Below, piece after piece: positions 32,968 through 42,364 of a stretch of DNA of 64,000 nucleotides (positions are counted from its first letter, which is position 1; each line of letters starts with the position of its first letter). Made by a program: the position numbers and the translations under genes. Below the pieces are notes generated by a model. It ran no database searches, had not been told where the DNA came from, and saw nothing but the letters and a program-made list of their open reading frames with translations. Location: positions 372,001-436,000 of the forward strand of contig NZ_FQUY01000001.1 of assembly GCF_900129195.1 (NCBI RefSeq). Reading direction: 5' to 3'. Origin of the DNA: Desulforamulus putei DSM 12395 (lineage in GTDB: Bacteria > Bacillota > Desulfotomaculia > Desulfotomaculales > Desulfotomaculaceae).

Positions 32968-34248
32968 TTATTTCATCAAGACCCGCGGAATGTACAGGGA
33001 AATATCCTCCCAAAGCACAAAAACAACAAGCATCATGATCATGATAGCAATGAAAGGCAAAACCCCCTTGACCACGTTCTCCAGACGGTCCTTGGCCATG
33101 GCGCTTACTACAAACAGGTTGAGACCCACAGGCGGCGTAATCATGGCCAATTCCATATTCACCGTCATCACCACCGCAAATTGAATTAAGTCGATGCCCA
33201 AATGATGAATCATCGGCAGCAAAATCGGCAGGGTGATAAGGGTAATGGAAACAGCTTCCAGGAAAGTACCCATGACAAAGAACATCAGGTTGGTGGCTAG
33301 GAAAAATAAATATTTGTTAAGATGGTTCTCCGCAATCCAGTCGGCCACCGCGTTGGGGACCTGGTTGGTGGTCAAGAAAAGGGCAAAGATCATGGCAGCC
33401 GCAATAATCATAAAGATCATGGAAGAAATATTAATGGACTCAACAAAGATAGAGCGGATGTCTTTCAAGTGTAATTCTTTATATACAAATGCCGAAACCA
33501 GGATGGTGTAAAACACAGATAGGACTGCAGCTTCTGTGGGAGTCACAACCCCCGTGTAGATACTGCCGAGAATAAAAACCGGTAGAAAGCCCCCGGGTAA
33601 AGCTTTAAGCGTCGATTTCCAACGTTCTTCCCAGCCAGCCTTTTCTCCCCGACCAAAATTATTCCTCCTGGCCGTTATCACGGCGGAGGCTAATAAGACA
33701 GCAGCCAGCAGAAGCCCCGGCAATAGCCCCCCCATAAACAATTTTCCGATAGATTCCTCTGCCACCACTCCAAAAACCACCATGGTTACACTGGGAGGGA
33801 TCAAAATACCCAACGTGCCGCCAGCGGCCACCAGACCCATGGCATATCTTTTGGGGTAGCCGTTGTCAATCATGGCCGGCAGCATAATGGAACCAATGGC
33901 TGCCGCTGTGGCCGGGCTGGAGCCGGAAATGGCGGCAAATACGGCACAGGCCAGCACAGTTACTACCGCCAAGCCGCCCGGTAAATGACCCAGCCACGCT
34001 CGCAAAAAATCAATTAAATACTTGGCAATGCCACCCCGGGACATGAGAACCCCGGCAAAAACAAAGGCCGGTATCGCCATCAGGGTAGGCGATAAGAGAG
34101 AAGCAAACATTCGCTGCACAATCATATAAAGGCTGTAATCCATGGTTGTGGCCAGCACAACAATGGCAGATGTGGCCAGCGCGACGGCAATAGGTACATT
34201 GAGAAGAAAAAGAATAACAAACAGGCTAAAAATGCAAGCCGTCGCCAT
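32968..34248 (-). CDS. dctM: TRAP transporter large permease
   Basis: A 426-residue integral membrane protein with about 12 helices of the DctM/SiaM family. Typical segments: SGSSPATAAAIGSIMLPAM, GTLGILIPPSVTMVVFG and NMELAMITPPVGLNLFV. It imports an organic acid with sodium, using the DctP-type binding protein. It overlaps the dctQ stop region by 23 bases. Confidence 0.92.
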   Translation of the reverse strand: MATACIFSLFVILFLLNVPIAVALATSAIVVLATTMDYSLYMIVQRMFASLLSPTLMAIPAFVFAGVLMSRGGIAKYLIDFLRAWLGHLPGGLAVVTVLACAVFAAISGSSPATAAAIGSIMLPAMIDNGYPKRYAMGLVAAGGTLGILIPPSVTMVVFGVVAEESIGKLFMGGLLPGLLLAAVLLASAVITARRNNFGRGEKAGWEERWKSTLKALPGGFLPVFILGSIYTGVVTPTEAAVLSVFYTILVSAFVYKELHLKDIRSIFVESINISSMIFMIIAAAMIFALFLTTNQVPNAVADWIAENHLNKYLFFLATNLMFFVMGTFLEAVSITLITLPILLPMIHHLGIDLIQFAVVMTVNMELAMITPPVGLNLFVVSAMAKDRLENVVKGVLPFIAIMIMMLVVFVLWEDISLYIPRVLMK

Positions 34249-34753
34249 GTTGTTCCCCCCTGTTTTTTGCTAACCAGTGCGTTCCGCCATCCCTTAGCAA
34301 GTTATATAGCTTCTCAATAAACCGAATCCCCAGCATCACACCGCTGGCAGGCATAATCAGGTTGACAATCCAAAGGGGAAACTGGCTGTCAGTGGAGCGC
34401 TGGCCGTACAGGATATAGTTTTGTACCAGTTCCACACCGTAATAGACAAAGAAAATGGCAAAGGCCAGCCCCAGGGTATTGGAAAATATGCTGACCAACC
34501 ACTTGGCGCGGACCGGCAGATAATTATAGAGCATATCCACTTTGATATGGTGATCGTTACGCAATGCCACGGACAAACCCGCCATGGTACCCCAGATAAC
34601 AAAATAGACCGAAAACTCATCCAGCAGAGACTGCGGTTTGCCAAAAAAATACCTTAGGATAACGTTAATAAAAACCAATGTAAGACCAATAAACAGCATG
34701 CCACCGGAAAAATAATCTTCAAAGGCGGTATAAATCCTGCTAAGTTTTTTCAA
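34226..34753 (-). CDS. dctQ: TRAP transporter small permease
   Basis: A four-helix membrane protein of about 176 residues (DctQ family), with FINVILRYFFGKPQSLLDEF and RNDHHIKVDMLYNYLP. The TTG at 34753 just after GGGGGAG gives the normal N-terminus (LKKLSRIYTAFEDYF); spacing is short, so the start is uncertain, and the frame is open to 34807. It partners DctM. Confidence 0.85.
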   Translation of the reverse strand: MKKLSRIYTAFEDYFSGGMLFIGLTLVFINVILRYFFGKPQSLLDEFSVYFVIWGTMAGLSVALRNDHHIKVDMLYNYLPVRAKWLVSIFSNTLGLAFAIFFVYYGVELVQNYILYGQRSTDSQFPLWIVNLIMPASGVMLGIRFIEKLYNLLRDGGTHWLAKNRGEQHGDGLHF

Positions 34754-34778
34754 GTGACTCCCCCCCATAGGATGAAAG

Positions 34779-34802
34779 GGGGCGGTAAAGATTAACCGCC
34801 CC
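34779..34802 (-). promoter_or_regulatory. GC-rich hairpin between dctP and dctQ
   Basis: GGGGCGGT pairs with ACCGCCCC around eight bases. Such hairpins between binding protein and permease genes commonly keep the binding protein in excess. Confidence 0.65.
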
Positions 34803-34816
34803 ATCAAAGAGCTTTC

Positions 34817-35833
34817 TTATTTACTGGCCCTGGCTGCCTCAACATACTCTTTGCCAATCTTGTCGGTATATTCCGCATACACAGGTTCCAGCGCTTTTAT
34901 AAAGGCGGCCCGGTCGGTTTCTGTCAGCTCATAAATTTCCACTTTGCCGCTGGCTTTGATCCTTTCAAAGCTCTTGGCATTGAGTTCCTCAGCCAGTTTC
35001 CGTTCAAAGGCGGTGGCTTCTTTCATGGCGTCATTGATAATTTGCTGCTGTTCAGGAGTTAAACTGTTCCAGAACTTGGTGTTGGTCAGCACCACATAGT
35101 CCAGACGACCGTGACCGGATACAGTGAGGTATTTCTGTACTTCAACATATTTCTGCGTGTCAATGTTGTTGAAGGTGTTTTCCTGACCATCAACAGTGCC
35201 ATTCTGCAGGGCCTGGTAGACTTCCGCAAAGGCCAAGGTCTGAGAACCGGCGCCCAGGGCCCTGAACTGGGCATCCAGCAGGCCGCCGCTCTGGGTTCTG
35301 AATTTTAACCCCTTGAAATCAGCGGGGGTTTTTAACGGACGCTTGGAATTGGTGAAATGCTTGGCACCGTTAGGCCACCAGGCCATCCCCAGCATGCCCT
35401 TGGGCTCCAGACTCTTCATCAACTTTTGACCAGCGGGACCGTCATAGAAATTATAGGCAGCCTGGTCACTGCTAAACAGAAAAGGCATATCAACCAACTG
35501 GAAAGCCGGTACAAAACCAACCAGCTTGGTTACGGAAGGAGCGATAAACTGTACGTTGTTCGCCTGCAAGGCTTCTAATTCTTCCTTATCGCCGCACAAC
35601 TGGGAGGATGGAAATACCTGCACTTCCATCTTACCGCCGGACTTCTGCTCCACCAGTTCTTTAAATTTTAAAGCCGCCTGCCCCTTGGGGGTTGTTTCTG
35701 CCACCACATGGCTGAACTTAATGATGATTTTTTCATTCTTGGCCTTGGTTCCCCCGTCACCGCCACAGCCTATTATAGATAACGACAACACCGCTACTAA
35801 AAATATGGCAAAAATTGTTTTAATTTTGTACAC
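34817..35833 (-). CDS. dctP: TRAP transporter substrate-binding lipoprotein (DctP family)
   Basis: A 338-residue extracytoplasmic solute receptor. A lipoprotein signal ends in the lipobox LSIIGC. The DctP fold shows KFSHVVAETTPKGQAALKF, the conserved Arg region KGLKFRTQSGGLLDAQF and ENTFNNIDTQKYVEVQKYL. The Arg pairs with a ligand carboxylate, so the substrate is probably an organic acid. GTG start after GGGGAGG. First gene of dctPQM-atuA-DUF4387. Confidence 0.92.
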   Translation of the reverse strand: MYKIKTIFAIFLVAVLSLSIIGCGGDGGTKAKNEKIIIKFSHVVAETTPKGQAALKFKELVEQKSGGKMEVQVFPSSQLCGDKEELEALQANNVQFIAPSVTKLVGFVPAFQLVDMPFLFSSDQAAYNFYDGPAGQKLMKSLEPKGMLGMAWWPNGAKHFTNSKRPLKTPADFKGLKFRTQSGGLLDAQFRALGAGSQTLAFAEVYQALQNGTVDGQENTFNNIDTQKYVEVQKYLTVSGHGRLDYVVLTNTKFWNSLTPEQQQIINDAMKEATAFERKLAEELNAKSFERIKASGKVEIYELTETDRAAFIKALEPVYAEYTDKIGKEYVEAARASK

Positions 35834-36262
35834 TGTAAATACCCTCCCCTAAAATAAATATTATGAATAATCTGATAAATCAGGCCGGAAATCACCCCCT
35901 GGGGAAAAATAATAAATATACCCTCAATATACTTAATATAAATACTGTTATTCGTTAAATTGTATGTCTTAATACTAGTATGTTATAACTCATTTACCAA
36001 CAAAAAAACCGTTAACGGTAGAATTTCAACCCTGAACGGTTATTCATTATCTTTCGAAGTTTGTTTGGGAGGGCGACTGTCAACACCGGGTTAAAGTGGT
36101 CCTTTACAGATCTCCACCTTTTCGCTGTTTACGGCTTTTCTGGCCTTTTTAGTTATTCCATAGGAGAACTTTATGATATAATTGCACTGGTACCTATGTA
36201 CAAAAAATTATTACAAGTGTTAGGTCCCCGTCGGGCTTATTGTTGGAAATTGGAGAGAAAAA
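35834..36262. other. Divergent intergenic region with possible cbiM/cbiN (PDGLE-like) remnant
   Basis: AT-rich DNA between dctP and cbiQ. A palindrome CTGATAAATCAG lies near 35871, and ACCGTTAACGGT near 36009. From about 36075 the plus strand reads NTGLKWSFTDLHLFAVYGFSG, faintly like the PDGLE-type C-terminus of cobalt-transport CbiM/CbiN proteins; this is weak. No full gene is visible. Confidence 0.3.
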
Positions 36263-37042
36263 ATGCTGCCAATAGAAAGATACGCTTACTGTAATTCCCT
36301 ACGGGGCATGCACCCGGGGGAAAAGTTTTTATTTGCTGTGGCTTCGATGACAACCTGCCTGGCCCTAAACTCATTGACTGTATCAGGAATTGTATTGCTT
36401 CTGATGGCAGGGGTTACCGTACGGAAAGGAAGAATCCCCCTTTATTTTTATATAAAACTTTTATCAATCCCCCTGTTCTTTTTCATGGCAGGAACCATTA
36501 CCATTGCAATCAATGTTATTCATAGTTCGGATCAAGTCTTGTGGAGCTGGCAATGGGCCAATCTGAGGTTCGGTATTACGGTAGAAAGTCTCCTCGCCTG
36601 CGCCAAACTTTTTCTCAGGTCAATGGCCACTGTATCCTGTTTATATTTTTTATCTCTTACTACGCCTTTAATAGAGATTATTTCGATATTAAGGAAACTT
36701 AAAATCCCCGAACTGTTCCTGGAGTTAATGTCCCTGATCTACCGCTACTTATTTATTTTGCTGGAAATGGCAGAAAAAATATACACTTCTCAATCCGCAA
36801 GACAGGGATATACCTGTATAAAAAACAGTTACCGGTCGATGGGACTTTTGGCCTCCAGTCTTCTAATGCGGTCTCATCAACGTTCTCTGGATATATATAC
36901 GTCCTTAGAAGCGAGAGGTTATAACGGCACCATCAAGGTGTTGGAGCAAAGGTATCAATTATCAAAAAGAAACTTATTATTAATCGCCGGTACTGAATTA
37001 TTTTTAATCTCGGTGCATTATTTAAACGGAGGAAACCTTTAA
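36263..37042 (+). CDS. cbiQ: Energy-coupling factor (cobalt/nickel) transmembrane protein
   Basis: A 259-residue T-component of an ECF importer, about five helices. The coupling-helix signatures with the Ala-Arg-Gly motif are seen: SQSARQGYTCIKNSYRS near 175 and YTSLEARGYNG near 212. Start YAYCNSLRGMHPGEKFLF is typical of CbiQ. GGAGAG precedes the ATG. The stop overlaps the cbiO start (TAATG). The substrate-binding CbiM is not encoded here, so this pair would need a remote S component. Confidence 0.88.
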   Translation: MLPIERYAYCNSLRGMHPGEKFLFAVASMTTCLALNSLTVSGIVLLLMAGVTVRKGRIPLYFYIKLLSIPLFFFMAGTITIAINVIHSSDQVLWSWQWANLRFGITVESLLACAKLFLRSMATVSCLYFLSLTTPLIEIISILRKLKIPELFLELMSLIYRYLFILLEMAEKIYTSQSARQGYTCIKNSYRSMGLLASSLLMRSHQRSLDIYTSLEARGYNGTIKVLEQRYQLSKRNLLLIAGTELFLISVHYLNGGNL

Positions 37043-37890
37043 TGTCAGGAAATATTTTTGAAATACAGGATCTTCATTTTAACTATCCTGATGGCACCGC
37101 TGCCCTGCAGGGCCTGTCCGTCTCCATTGAAAGAAATAAAAAAATCGCCCTTTTAGGATCCAACGGAGCAGGCAAATCAACTTTTTTACTGCATTTAATC
37201 GGCATTTTGAAACCTGATAAAGGGAAAGTCATTTTTAACGGTCAAGAATTAAAATATGACCGTGCATCATTAATAAATTTGCGCAACAAGGTGGGATACG
37301 TTTTTCAAGACCCGGACACCCAGTTGTTTTCCGCCAGTGTCTGGCAAGAAGTGTCCTTTGGCCCTATGAATTTAGGTTTGACCAATGAAGAGGTAGAAAA
37401 CAGGGTCATAAAAGCTTTGCTGGATACAGGTGCATCCCATTTAAAAGATCGGGCCACCCATTTTTTGAGCTATGGTCAAAAAAAACTGATTTCCATTGCA
37501 GACATTCTGGCCATGAACCCGGATATGATCATTTTTGATGAACCCACTGCCTCCCTTGACCCAAAGTACACTCATCGCATCCTTGATCTTTTAAATGACA
37601 TCAATGAAAGGGGAATCTCTATCATCATGGCCACCCACGATGTGGACAAGGCCTACCAATGGGCTGACATCATATTTGTGATGAAGGATGGCCGGATTGC
37701 AAAAGTGGGTCCACCGGAGGAAATATTCAATGACGAACATTTGATAGAAAATACCTCCCTGGAAAAACCGTTATTGCTGAAAATTTTTCAGGAACTACAG
37801 CTTGGCGGCTATATTTCCCAAAACATTACCGCACCAAGAAATGTCAATCAATTAATTAAAATTCTTCATCAGAATGCTGTAAATCAATAA
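37042..37890 (+). CDS. cbiO: Energy-coupling factor (cobalt/nickel) ATP-binding protein
   Basis: A 282-residue ABC ATPase of the CbiO type. Walker A GSNGAGKST near residue 38, Q-loop VGYVFQDPDTQLFSASVW, Walker B DMIIFDEPTASLD, H-loop MATHDVDKAYQWAD. The signature is LSYGQKKLISIA instead of LSGGQ, a substitution also seen in some CbiO proteins. Translationally coupled to cbiQ. Confidence 0.92.
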   Translation: MSGNIFEIQDLHFNYPDGTAALQGLSVSIERNKKIALLGSNGAGKSTFLLHLIGILKPDKGKVIFNGQELKYDRASLINLRNKVGYVFQDPDTQLFSASVWQEVSFGPMNLGLTNEEVENRVIKALLDTGASHLKDRATHFLSYGQKKLISIADILAMNPDMIIFDEPTASLDPKYTHRILDLLNDINERGISIIMATHDVDKAYQWADIIFVMKDGRIAKVGPPEEIFNDEHLIENTSLEKPLLLKIFQELQLGGYISQNITAPRNVNQLIKILHQNAVNQ

Positions 37891-37907
37891 CATTAGTGTG
37901 TTAATGC

Positions 37908-37934
37908 AAAACCGGTCCTGTCGGACCGGTTTTT
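37908..37934 (+). terminator. Intrinsic terminator after cbiO
   Basis: AAACCGGTCC-N4-GGACCGGTTTTT. Confidence 0.9.
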
Positions 37935-37968
37935 AAATAATCCTTTGTGTTCTTAGTTTAGCGATTCT

Positions 37969-39210
37969 CTATTTTACCTGCAGCACGTTCCTGGCCGCAT
38001 TCAGGATACCAATGCGCACATATTCCTTGGATAAGCCGCCCTGCAGGTAAACTGCGTAGGGTTCCCTCAGGGGAGCATCAGCGCTTAGTTCCAGGGAAGC
38101 GCCCTGGACAAAGGTGCCGGCAGCCATAATTACGTCATCTTCGTAGCCGGGCATGTAGTCCGGTTCCGGCAAGGCGTGGGCATCGATGGGAGAGGCTGCT
38201 TGAATGCCCCGGCAAAAGGCAATCAGTCTCTCTGGAGTTTCCAGGGCAATGGATTGAATGATATCCGACCTGGGCTCATCGTAGGCCGGCGAAACCTTGA
38301 AGCCCAGCCTTTCAAATAACCGGGCGGCAAACACCGCTCCCTTGAGGGCTTCGGCCACGATGTGGGGCGCCATGAAAATACCCTGAAACAGCAGCCGCTG
38401 GTGTCCCAGGGACGGACCCACTTCGGCCCCGATTCCCGGGGCCGTCCAGCGGTTGGCAGCCATCTCCACCAGTTCCCGGCGCCCCGCAACATATCCCCCG
38501 GTGGGCGCCAAACCGCCGCCCGGGTTTTTAATCAGCGAGCCGGCAACCAGGTCTGCACCCACCGCAGGGGGCTCTGCGGTGTCCACCAGTTCGCCGTAAC
38601 AATTGTCCACAAACACAACCGCCCCGGGAGCATGGGATTTGATAAAGGCCACCAGCCTCCTTAACTCCTCCAGTGAAAGGGAAGGACGCCAGGCATAACC
38701 CCGGGAGCGCTGCACCAGAACCACTTTGGTCCTGGCAGACAGCGCCCTTTGTATGGCCTCCCAGTCCAGGGTCCCCTGAGGAGTCAATTCCACTTGTCTG
38801 TAGCCGACCCCCAGGTCCTTCAAGGAACCGGGGGCATTTCCCCTTTTGCCGATTAATTCTTCCAGTGTATCATAGGGTGAACCCTGAACGGCCAGTAATT
38901 CATCGCCTGGTCGCAGCAGACCGAACAGGGCGATGGCAATGGCATGGGTGCCTGACACGATTTGGCTCCTGACCAGCGCTGCCTCCGCCCCAAAGACATG
39001 GGCATAGATTTTTTCCAGGGCTTCCCTGCCGGCATCGTTATAACCGTAACCGGTGGAACCTCTCAGGTGATAGTCGGAAGTTCGGGCCAGGTGAAACCCT
39101 TCCAGGACCCTGGCATGATTCACCATGGCCCTGGCTTCGATTTCACGGTATACCGGTTGCACTTCAATTTCTACTTCACTGGCAAGTTTGTCCAACTGTT
39201 CGAAATCCAT
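37969..39210 (-). CDS. Methionine gamma-lyase family / aluminium-resistance-like PLP enzyme
   Basis: A 413-residue fold-type I PLP enzyme conserved beside hfq/miaA in clostridia and annotated as aluminium resistance protein or methionine gamma-lyase family. The PLP lysine is in AGSLIKNPGGGLAPTGGY; VFVDNCYGELVDTAEP holds the ring-stacking Asp region. The substrate has not been settled in the family; a Cys-S-conjugate or gamma-lyase activity is plausible. GGAGGCAAC precedes the ATG. Confidence 0.88.
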   Translation of the reverse strand: MDFEQLDKLASEVEIEVQPVYREIEARAMVNHARVLEGFHLARTSDYHLRGSTGYGYNDAGREALEKIYAHVFGAEAALVRSQIVSGTHAIAIALFGLLRPGDELLAVQGSPYDTLEELIGKRGNAPGSLKDLGVGYRQVELTPQGTLDWEAIQRALSARTKVVLVQRSRGYAWRPSLSLEELRRLVAFIKSHAPGAVVFVDNCYGELVDTAEPPAVGADLVAGSLIKNPGGGLAPTGGYVAGRRELVEMAANRWTAPGIGAEVGPSLGHQRLLFQGIFMAPHIVAEALKGAVFAARLFERLGFKVSPAYDEPRSDIIQSIALETPERLIAFCRGIQAASPIDAHALPEPDYMPGYEDDVIMAAGTFVQGASLELSADAPLREPYAVYLQGGLSKEYVRIGILNAARNVLQVK

Positions 39211-39250
39211 GTTGCCTCCATGATTGTTAATTTTTATGGCTCTGAAGGTA

Positions 39251-40249
39251 TTATATTTCCTCCAGAGCCTCTGTCAAGTCTTCCTTGTTAATGGTCATCA
39301 GGTCGTCCCGGGTAATGTTTTTCCGTCCCACCAGGCGCACCGCCTGGTGACGCATGGCCCGCTCAATCAAGTTGCGGACCAGCCTGGCATTACCGCTGTG
39401 TTCATGCTTCCGAGTTTGATTTTGCAGGATTTTATAAAGCTCCTCCCGGGCCAAGGGGGCTAGAATATACTGGCGCTGTTTCAGCATCAAGTCGGCAATC
39501 TCCATCAGCTCATCGAGGGTGTAATCCGGAAAGGTGATATGTATGGGAAAACGGGAGCGCAGCCCCGGGTTGGTTTCTAAAAAGTAATTCATTTCATCCT
39601 GGTACCCGGCTAAAATAATGATTAAATTGTCCTTATTGTTTTCCATGCTGGCCACCATGGAATCAATGGCTTCTTTGCCAAAATCCTTCTCGCCGCCCCT
39701 GGCCAGTGAGTAAGCCTCATCGATAAAAAGGATGCCCCCGAGGGCTTTTTTGATCTGATCACGGGTTTTGGCAGCCGTATGGCCAATATACTCTCCCACC
39801 AGGTCCGCCCGCTCAACCTCAATGAGATGACCTTTGGGCAGTACCCCCATTTCCTTAAATAACCGCCCGATGATTCTGGCAACAGTGGTTTTGCCGGTGC
39901 CTGGGTTCCCTTTGAAAATCATATGCAGCACCATGGGTTCGTAAATAAGCTTTTCCTTTTGTCTGAGCTTTTGAATTTCCACAAAGGCCTGAATTTCCTT
40001 GACCAGTTTTTTGACACTGGACAGGCCGATCAGCTGGTCCAGCTCTCCTAAAATTTCCTGGGTGGCTTTTCTGCTGGCATCTTCGTTACCCTGGGTTTTG
40101 TCCTGCTGTGGAGGCTGCTTGCCCGTCAAGGAAGATTTTCTGAGCGGACCGCCTGGTTTTGGTGATTCGGGCCTGGGCGGGTTTTGCCACATTCTTATCT
40201 TAACCAGGGTATTCACCTCCGGGCGATAACGTAATAGGTTGTTAAACAT
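39251..40249 (-). CDS. spoVK: Stage V sporulation protein K, AAA+ ATPase
   Basis: A CbbX/SpoVK-type AAA+ protein of about 310-332 residues needed for late spore maturation in Bacillus. Walker A FKGNPGTGKTTVARIIG, Walker B GILFIDEAYSLARGG, sensor and arginine-finger region GLRSRFPIHITFPDY. The N-terminal 60 residues are Pro/Lys-rich linker. The start is unclear: the ATG at 40249 has no ribosome-binding site, whereas GGAGG near 40218 would favour a start inside the frame (a CTG at 40207 or the ATG at 40192). Confidence 0.88.
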   Translation of the reverse strand: MFNNLLRYRPEVNTLVKIRMWQNPPRPESPKPGGPLRKSSLTGKQPPQQDKTQGNEDASRKATQEILGELDQLIGLSSVKKLVKEIQAFVEIQKLRQKEKLIYEPMVLHMIFKGNPGTGKTTVARIIGRLFKEMGVLPKGHLIEVERADLVGEYIGHTAAKTRDQIKKALGGILFIDEAYSLARGGEKDFGKEAIDSMVASMENNKDNLIIILAGYQDEMNYFLETNPGLRSRFPIHITFPDYTLDELMEIADLMLKQRQYILAPLAREELYKILQNQTRKHEHSGNARLVRNLIERAMRHQAVRLVGRKNITRDDLMTINKEDLTEALEEI

Positions 40250-40290
40250 TATACGCTCAGAGGTTTAAATTGTTACCAAAAAATCAAAAG

Positions 40291-40311
40291 GCCCCTCCGT
40301 CCGGGAGAGGC
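40291..40311 (-). terminator. Intrinsic terminator after hfq
   Basis: The minus strand forms GCCTCTCC / GGAGGGGC and continues CTTTTGATTTTTT. Confidence 0.7.
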
Positions 40312-40324
40312 AATCAGTGTTTTA

Positions 40325-40567
40325 TCACACAGGCTTGTTTTCCGAAAAGGAGGTATTAACGGGACGCAGCGGGCTAATTGTTGAAATGGCATGCTTATAA
40401 ACCATCAATTGTTTACCGTCGCTTTCCAAGATAACGGTAAAGTTATCAAAACCTTTCACCATACCCTTCAATTGAAAACCATTGATGAGAAATATGGTTA
40501 CCGGGATATTTTCCTTTCTTACTTGGTTTAGAAAGGCATCTTGTAAATTAATCTGGGGTTTCGTCAT
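40325..40567 (-). CDS. hfq: RNA chaperone Hfq
   Basis: An 80-residue Sm-like hexameric RNA-binding protein. Sm1 covers [16 protein letters not shown] and DNFTVILES; Sm2 is the diagnostic YKHAISTI. The C-tail is short, as usual in Gram-positives. The ATG at 40567 follows GGAGGG; the open frame to 40627 lies within miaA. Order miaA-hfq is conserved across bacteria. Confidence 0.93.
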   Translation of the reverse strand: MTKPQINLQDAFLNQVRKENIPVTIFLINGFQLKGMVKGFDNFTVILESDGKQLMVYKHAISTISPLRPVNTSFSENKPV

Positions 40568-40619
40568 GAGGGTTCCCTCCATCATTGGAAAATATTTTCT
40601 TTCTCTACCATGTACTGTT

Positions 40620-41573
40620 CTACACACTTACTAATTCTCCTGCTATTTGTTTAGCAATTTCCCTGGCAACCGCATTTTTGTCGCTGTAGTCCTGCATGTT
40701 CAGCCAGTGAATTCGTTTATCTGCCCTGAACCAGGTAAGCTGTCGCTTGGCAAAGCGCCGCGTATTCCGTTTTAATATTTCCACCGCCTCTGCCAGGGTA
40801 CATTCTCCCTTAAGATAAGCAATGATTTCCTTATAACCCAGCCCCTGCAGCGCAGTTCCCCATGTATCGTACCGCTGCATCAACTGCCTGACTTCTTCCA
40901 CCAGACCCCTTTGCAGCATCAGGTCTACCCGTTGTTCAATTCTTCTGTACAGTAATTGCCGGTCCATGGTTAAGCCAAACATTTTTAAACGGTACTTGGG
41001 AGCGGTGTTTGTTTGCGTGTACTGATATTCTGATATGGGCTTGCCGGTTTGATAATACACTTCCAGGGCCCGGATTACTCGCCGGATGTCATTGGGGTGC
41101 AGCCGGGCAGCGGATGCCGGGTCCACTGCGGCCAGTCTTCTGTGCATCTCCTCGTTTCCCAGTGTTGCCGCCTGCTGTTTAAGTCGTTCCCTTAACTTTT
41201 GATCCCTGGGCGCCGGGGTAAAATCATAGTGATCGATGACCGAACGAACATACAGTCCCGTACCGCCCACCAGCAGCGGCAGGTTCCCCCTGTCGGTTAT
41301 TTCCACGATTAACTTCTCCGCGGCCGTTTGGAACATAGCCACGCTAAATTCTTCATCGGGGTCCACAATGTCTATCAAATGATGGGGAATGCCTTGCATT
41401 TCTGCCGGGGTTGGTTTGGCCGTCCCAATATCCATGCCCCGGTAAACCAGCATGGAATCGGCAGAAATCACTTCTCCCTTAACCATTTTGGCCAGCTCAA
41501 TGGCCACATCCGTTTTGCCGGAGGCAGTGGGACCTACAATAACAACTAAAGGTCTCAGGTCCTTCACTGGCAC
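40620..41573 (-). CDS. miaA: tRNA dimethylallyltransferase
   Basis: A 317-residue enzyme adding a dimethylallyl group to N6 of A37 in tRNAs reading UNN codons. P-loop [11 protein letters not shown], catalytic segment [18 protein letters not shown] and [15 protein letters not shown] are visible. The product is the substrate for MiaB, encoded at 50655-52034. GTG start, overlapping the upstream methyltransferase by ten bases. Confidence 0.95.
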   Translation of the reverse strand: MPVKDLRPLVVIVGPTASGKTDVAIELAKMVKGEVISADSMLVYRGMDIGTAKPTPAEMQGIPHHLIDIVDPDEEFSVAMFQTAAEKLIVEITDRGNLPLLVGGTGLYVRSVIDHYDFTPAPRDQKLRERLKQQAATLGNEEMHRRLAAVDPASAARLHPNDIRRVIRALEVYYQTGKPISEYQYTQTNTAPKYRLKMFGLTMDRQLLYRRIEQRVDLMLQRGLVEEVRQLMQRYDTWGTALQGLGYKEIIAYLKGECTLAEAVEILKRNTRRFAKRQLTWFRADKRIHWLNMQDYSDKNAVAREIAKQIAGELVSV

Positions 41574-42364
41574 GGCACCACCTTTTCAATAATGCCGTAG
41601 GCCACGGGAGAATATCTTCCTCCCTGAATCCTATGAAAGTTCAACCGCTGAAATTCCTCACTGCCCCGGTTTTCTTTCATCACCACTCTCTTTCTGGCCA
41701 CCCGGACTGCCTCAGCCACCGCTTCCTTTGCCAAGGGACTGTTGTTGGCAAAGGGACGCAGCGGGGCCATGGAGCTGGACTTTTCCCTGGCAACCCGGAA
41801 CATGGGGTCAAAATAAACCACGTCAAAGGAACCGGCGGGCAGGTTTTTCAGATACGTCAAGTGATCTGTATGGACCACTTGAATTCTCCTCATGGCGTTG
41901 AGTAGTTCCGGTTTTTCCCCGGTGTAGGACTGTAAACCTCGGCGCACGATTTCCGCCACCGGTGCGGCATCCTCCAGACCAATGACCGTCCCCCGGGGAC
42001 CTACCACATAACTGGCCACCAGGGCATCCGCAGCCAGACCTAGGGTGCAGTCCAGCAGAGAATCACCCTCTTTAAGATTCATGGCTCTAATCATTTGGTC
42101 AGTTTTCCCAGACTGGATTTCCTTTATACGTAATTTGGCTAATCCTGGATGAAAAAACAGTTCCTTTCCATCAATAACCATAGATAATTTATCCTGAGAT
42201 ACCAGCAGGATGGCGTCCGCCTGACCTTGCTCCCGGACAGCTGCCAGGGATTTCTTTTCCCGCCGTATATACGGGACATTCAGTTCCCGGCTTAATGCCA
42301 GGGCCTTTTCTTCCAGGTCTGCAGCGCTGCGGATGCCTGTGGTAATAACAAGGGACCTTTTCAT
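41564..42364 (-). CDS. Class I SAM-dependent methyltransferase (RsmJ-like)
   Basis: A 266-residue Rossmann methyltransferase. LLDCTLGLAADALVASYVVG is the SAM-binding motif I, and the catalytic-type motif is VVYFDPMF, similar to DPPY-like motifs of RsmJ/DUF548 relatives that modify 16S rRNA. An N-terminal ribosome- or RNA-binding-like region of about 100 residues precedes it. The ATG overlaps the mutL stop by four bases. Substrate unproven; conserved between mutL and miaA. Confidence 0.8.
   Translation of the reverse strand: MKRSLVITTGIRSAADLEEKALALSRELNVPYIRREKKSLAAVREQGQADAILLVSQDKLSMVIDGKELFFHPGLAKLRIKEIQSGKTDQMIRAMNLKEGDSLLDCTLGLAADALVASYVVGPRGTVIGLEDAAPVAEIVRRGLQSYTGEKPELLNAMRRIQVVHTDHLTYLKNLPAGSFDVVYFDPMFRVAREKSSSMAPLRPFANNSPLAKEAVAEAVRVARKRVVMKENRGSEEFQRLNFHRIQGGRYSPVAYGIIEKVVPCQ

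Noticed and set aside
36061-36294. 77-codon plus-strand gene ahead of cbiQ
   Set aside because: It overlaps the cbiQ start in another frame and has no ribosome-binding site; kept only as a possible remnant.
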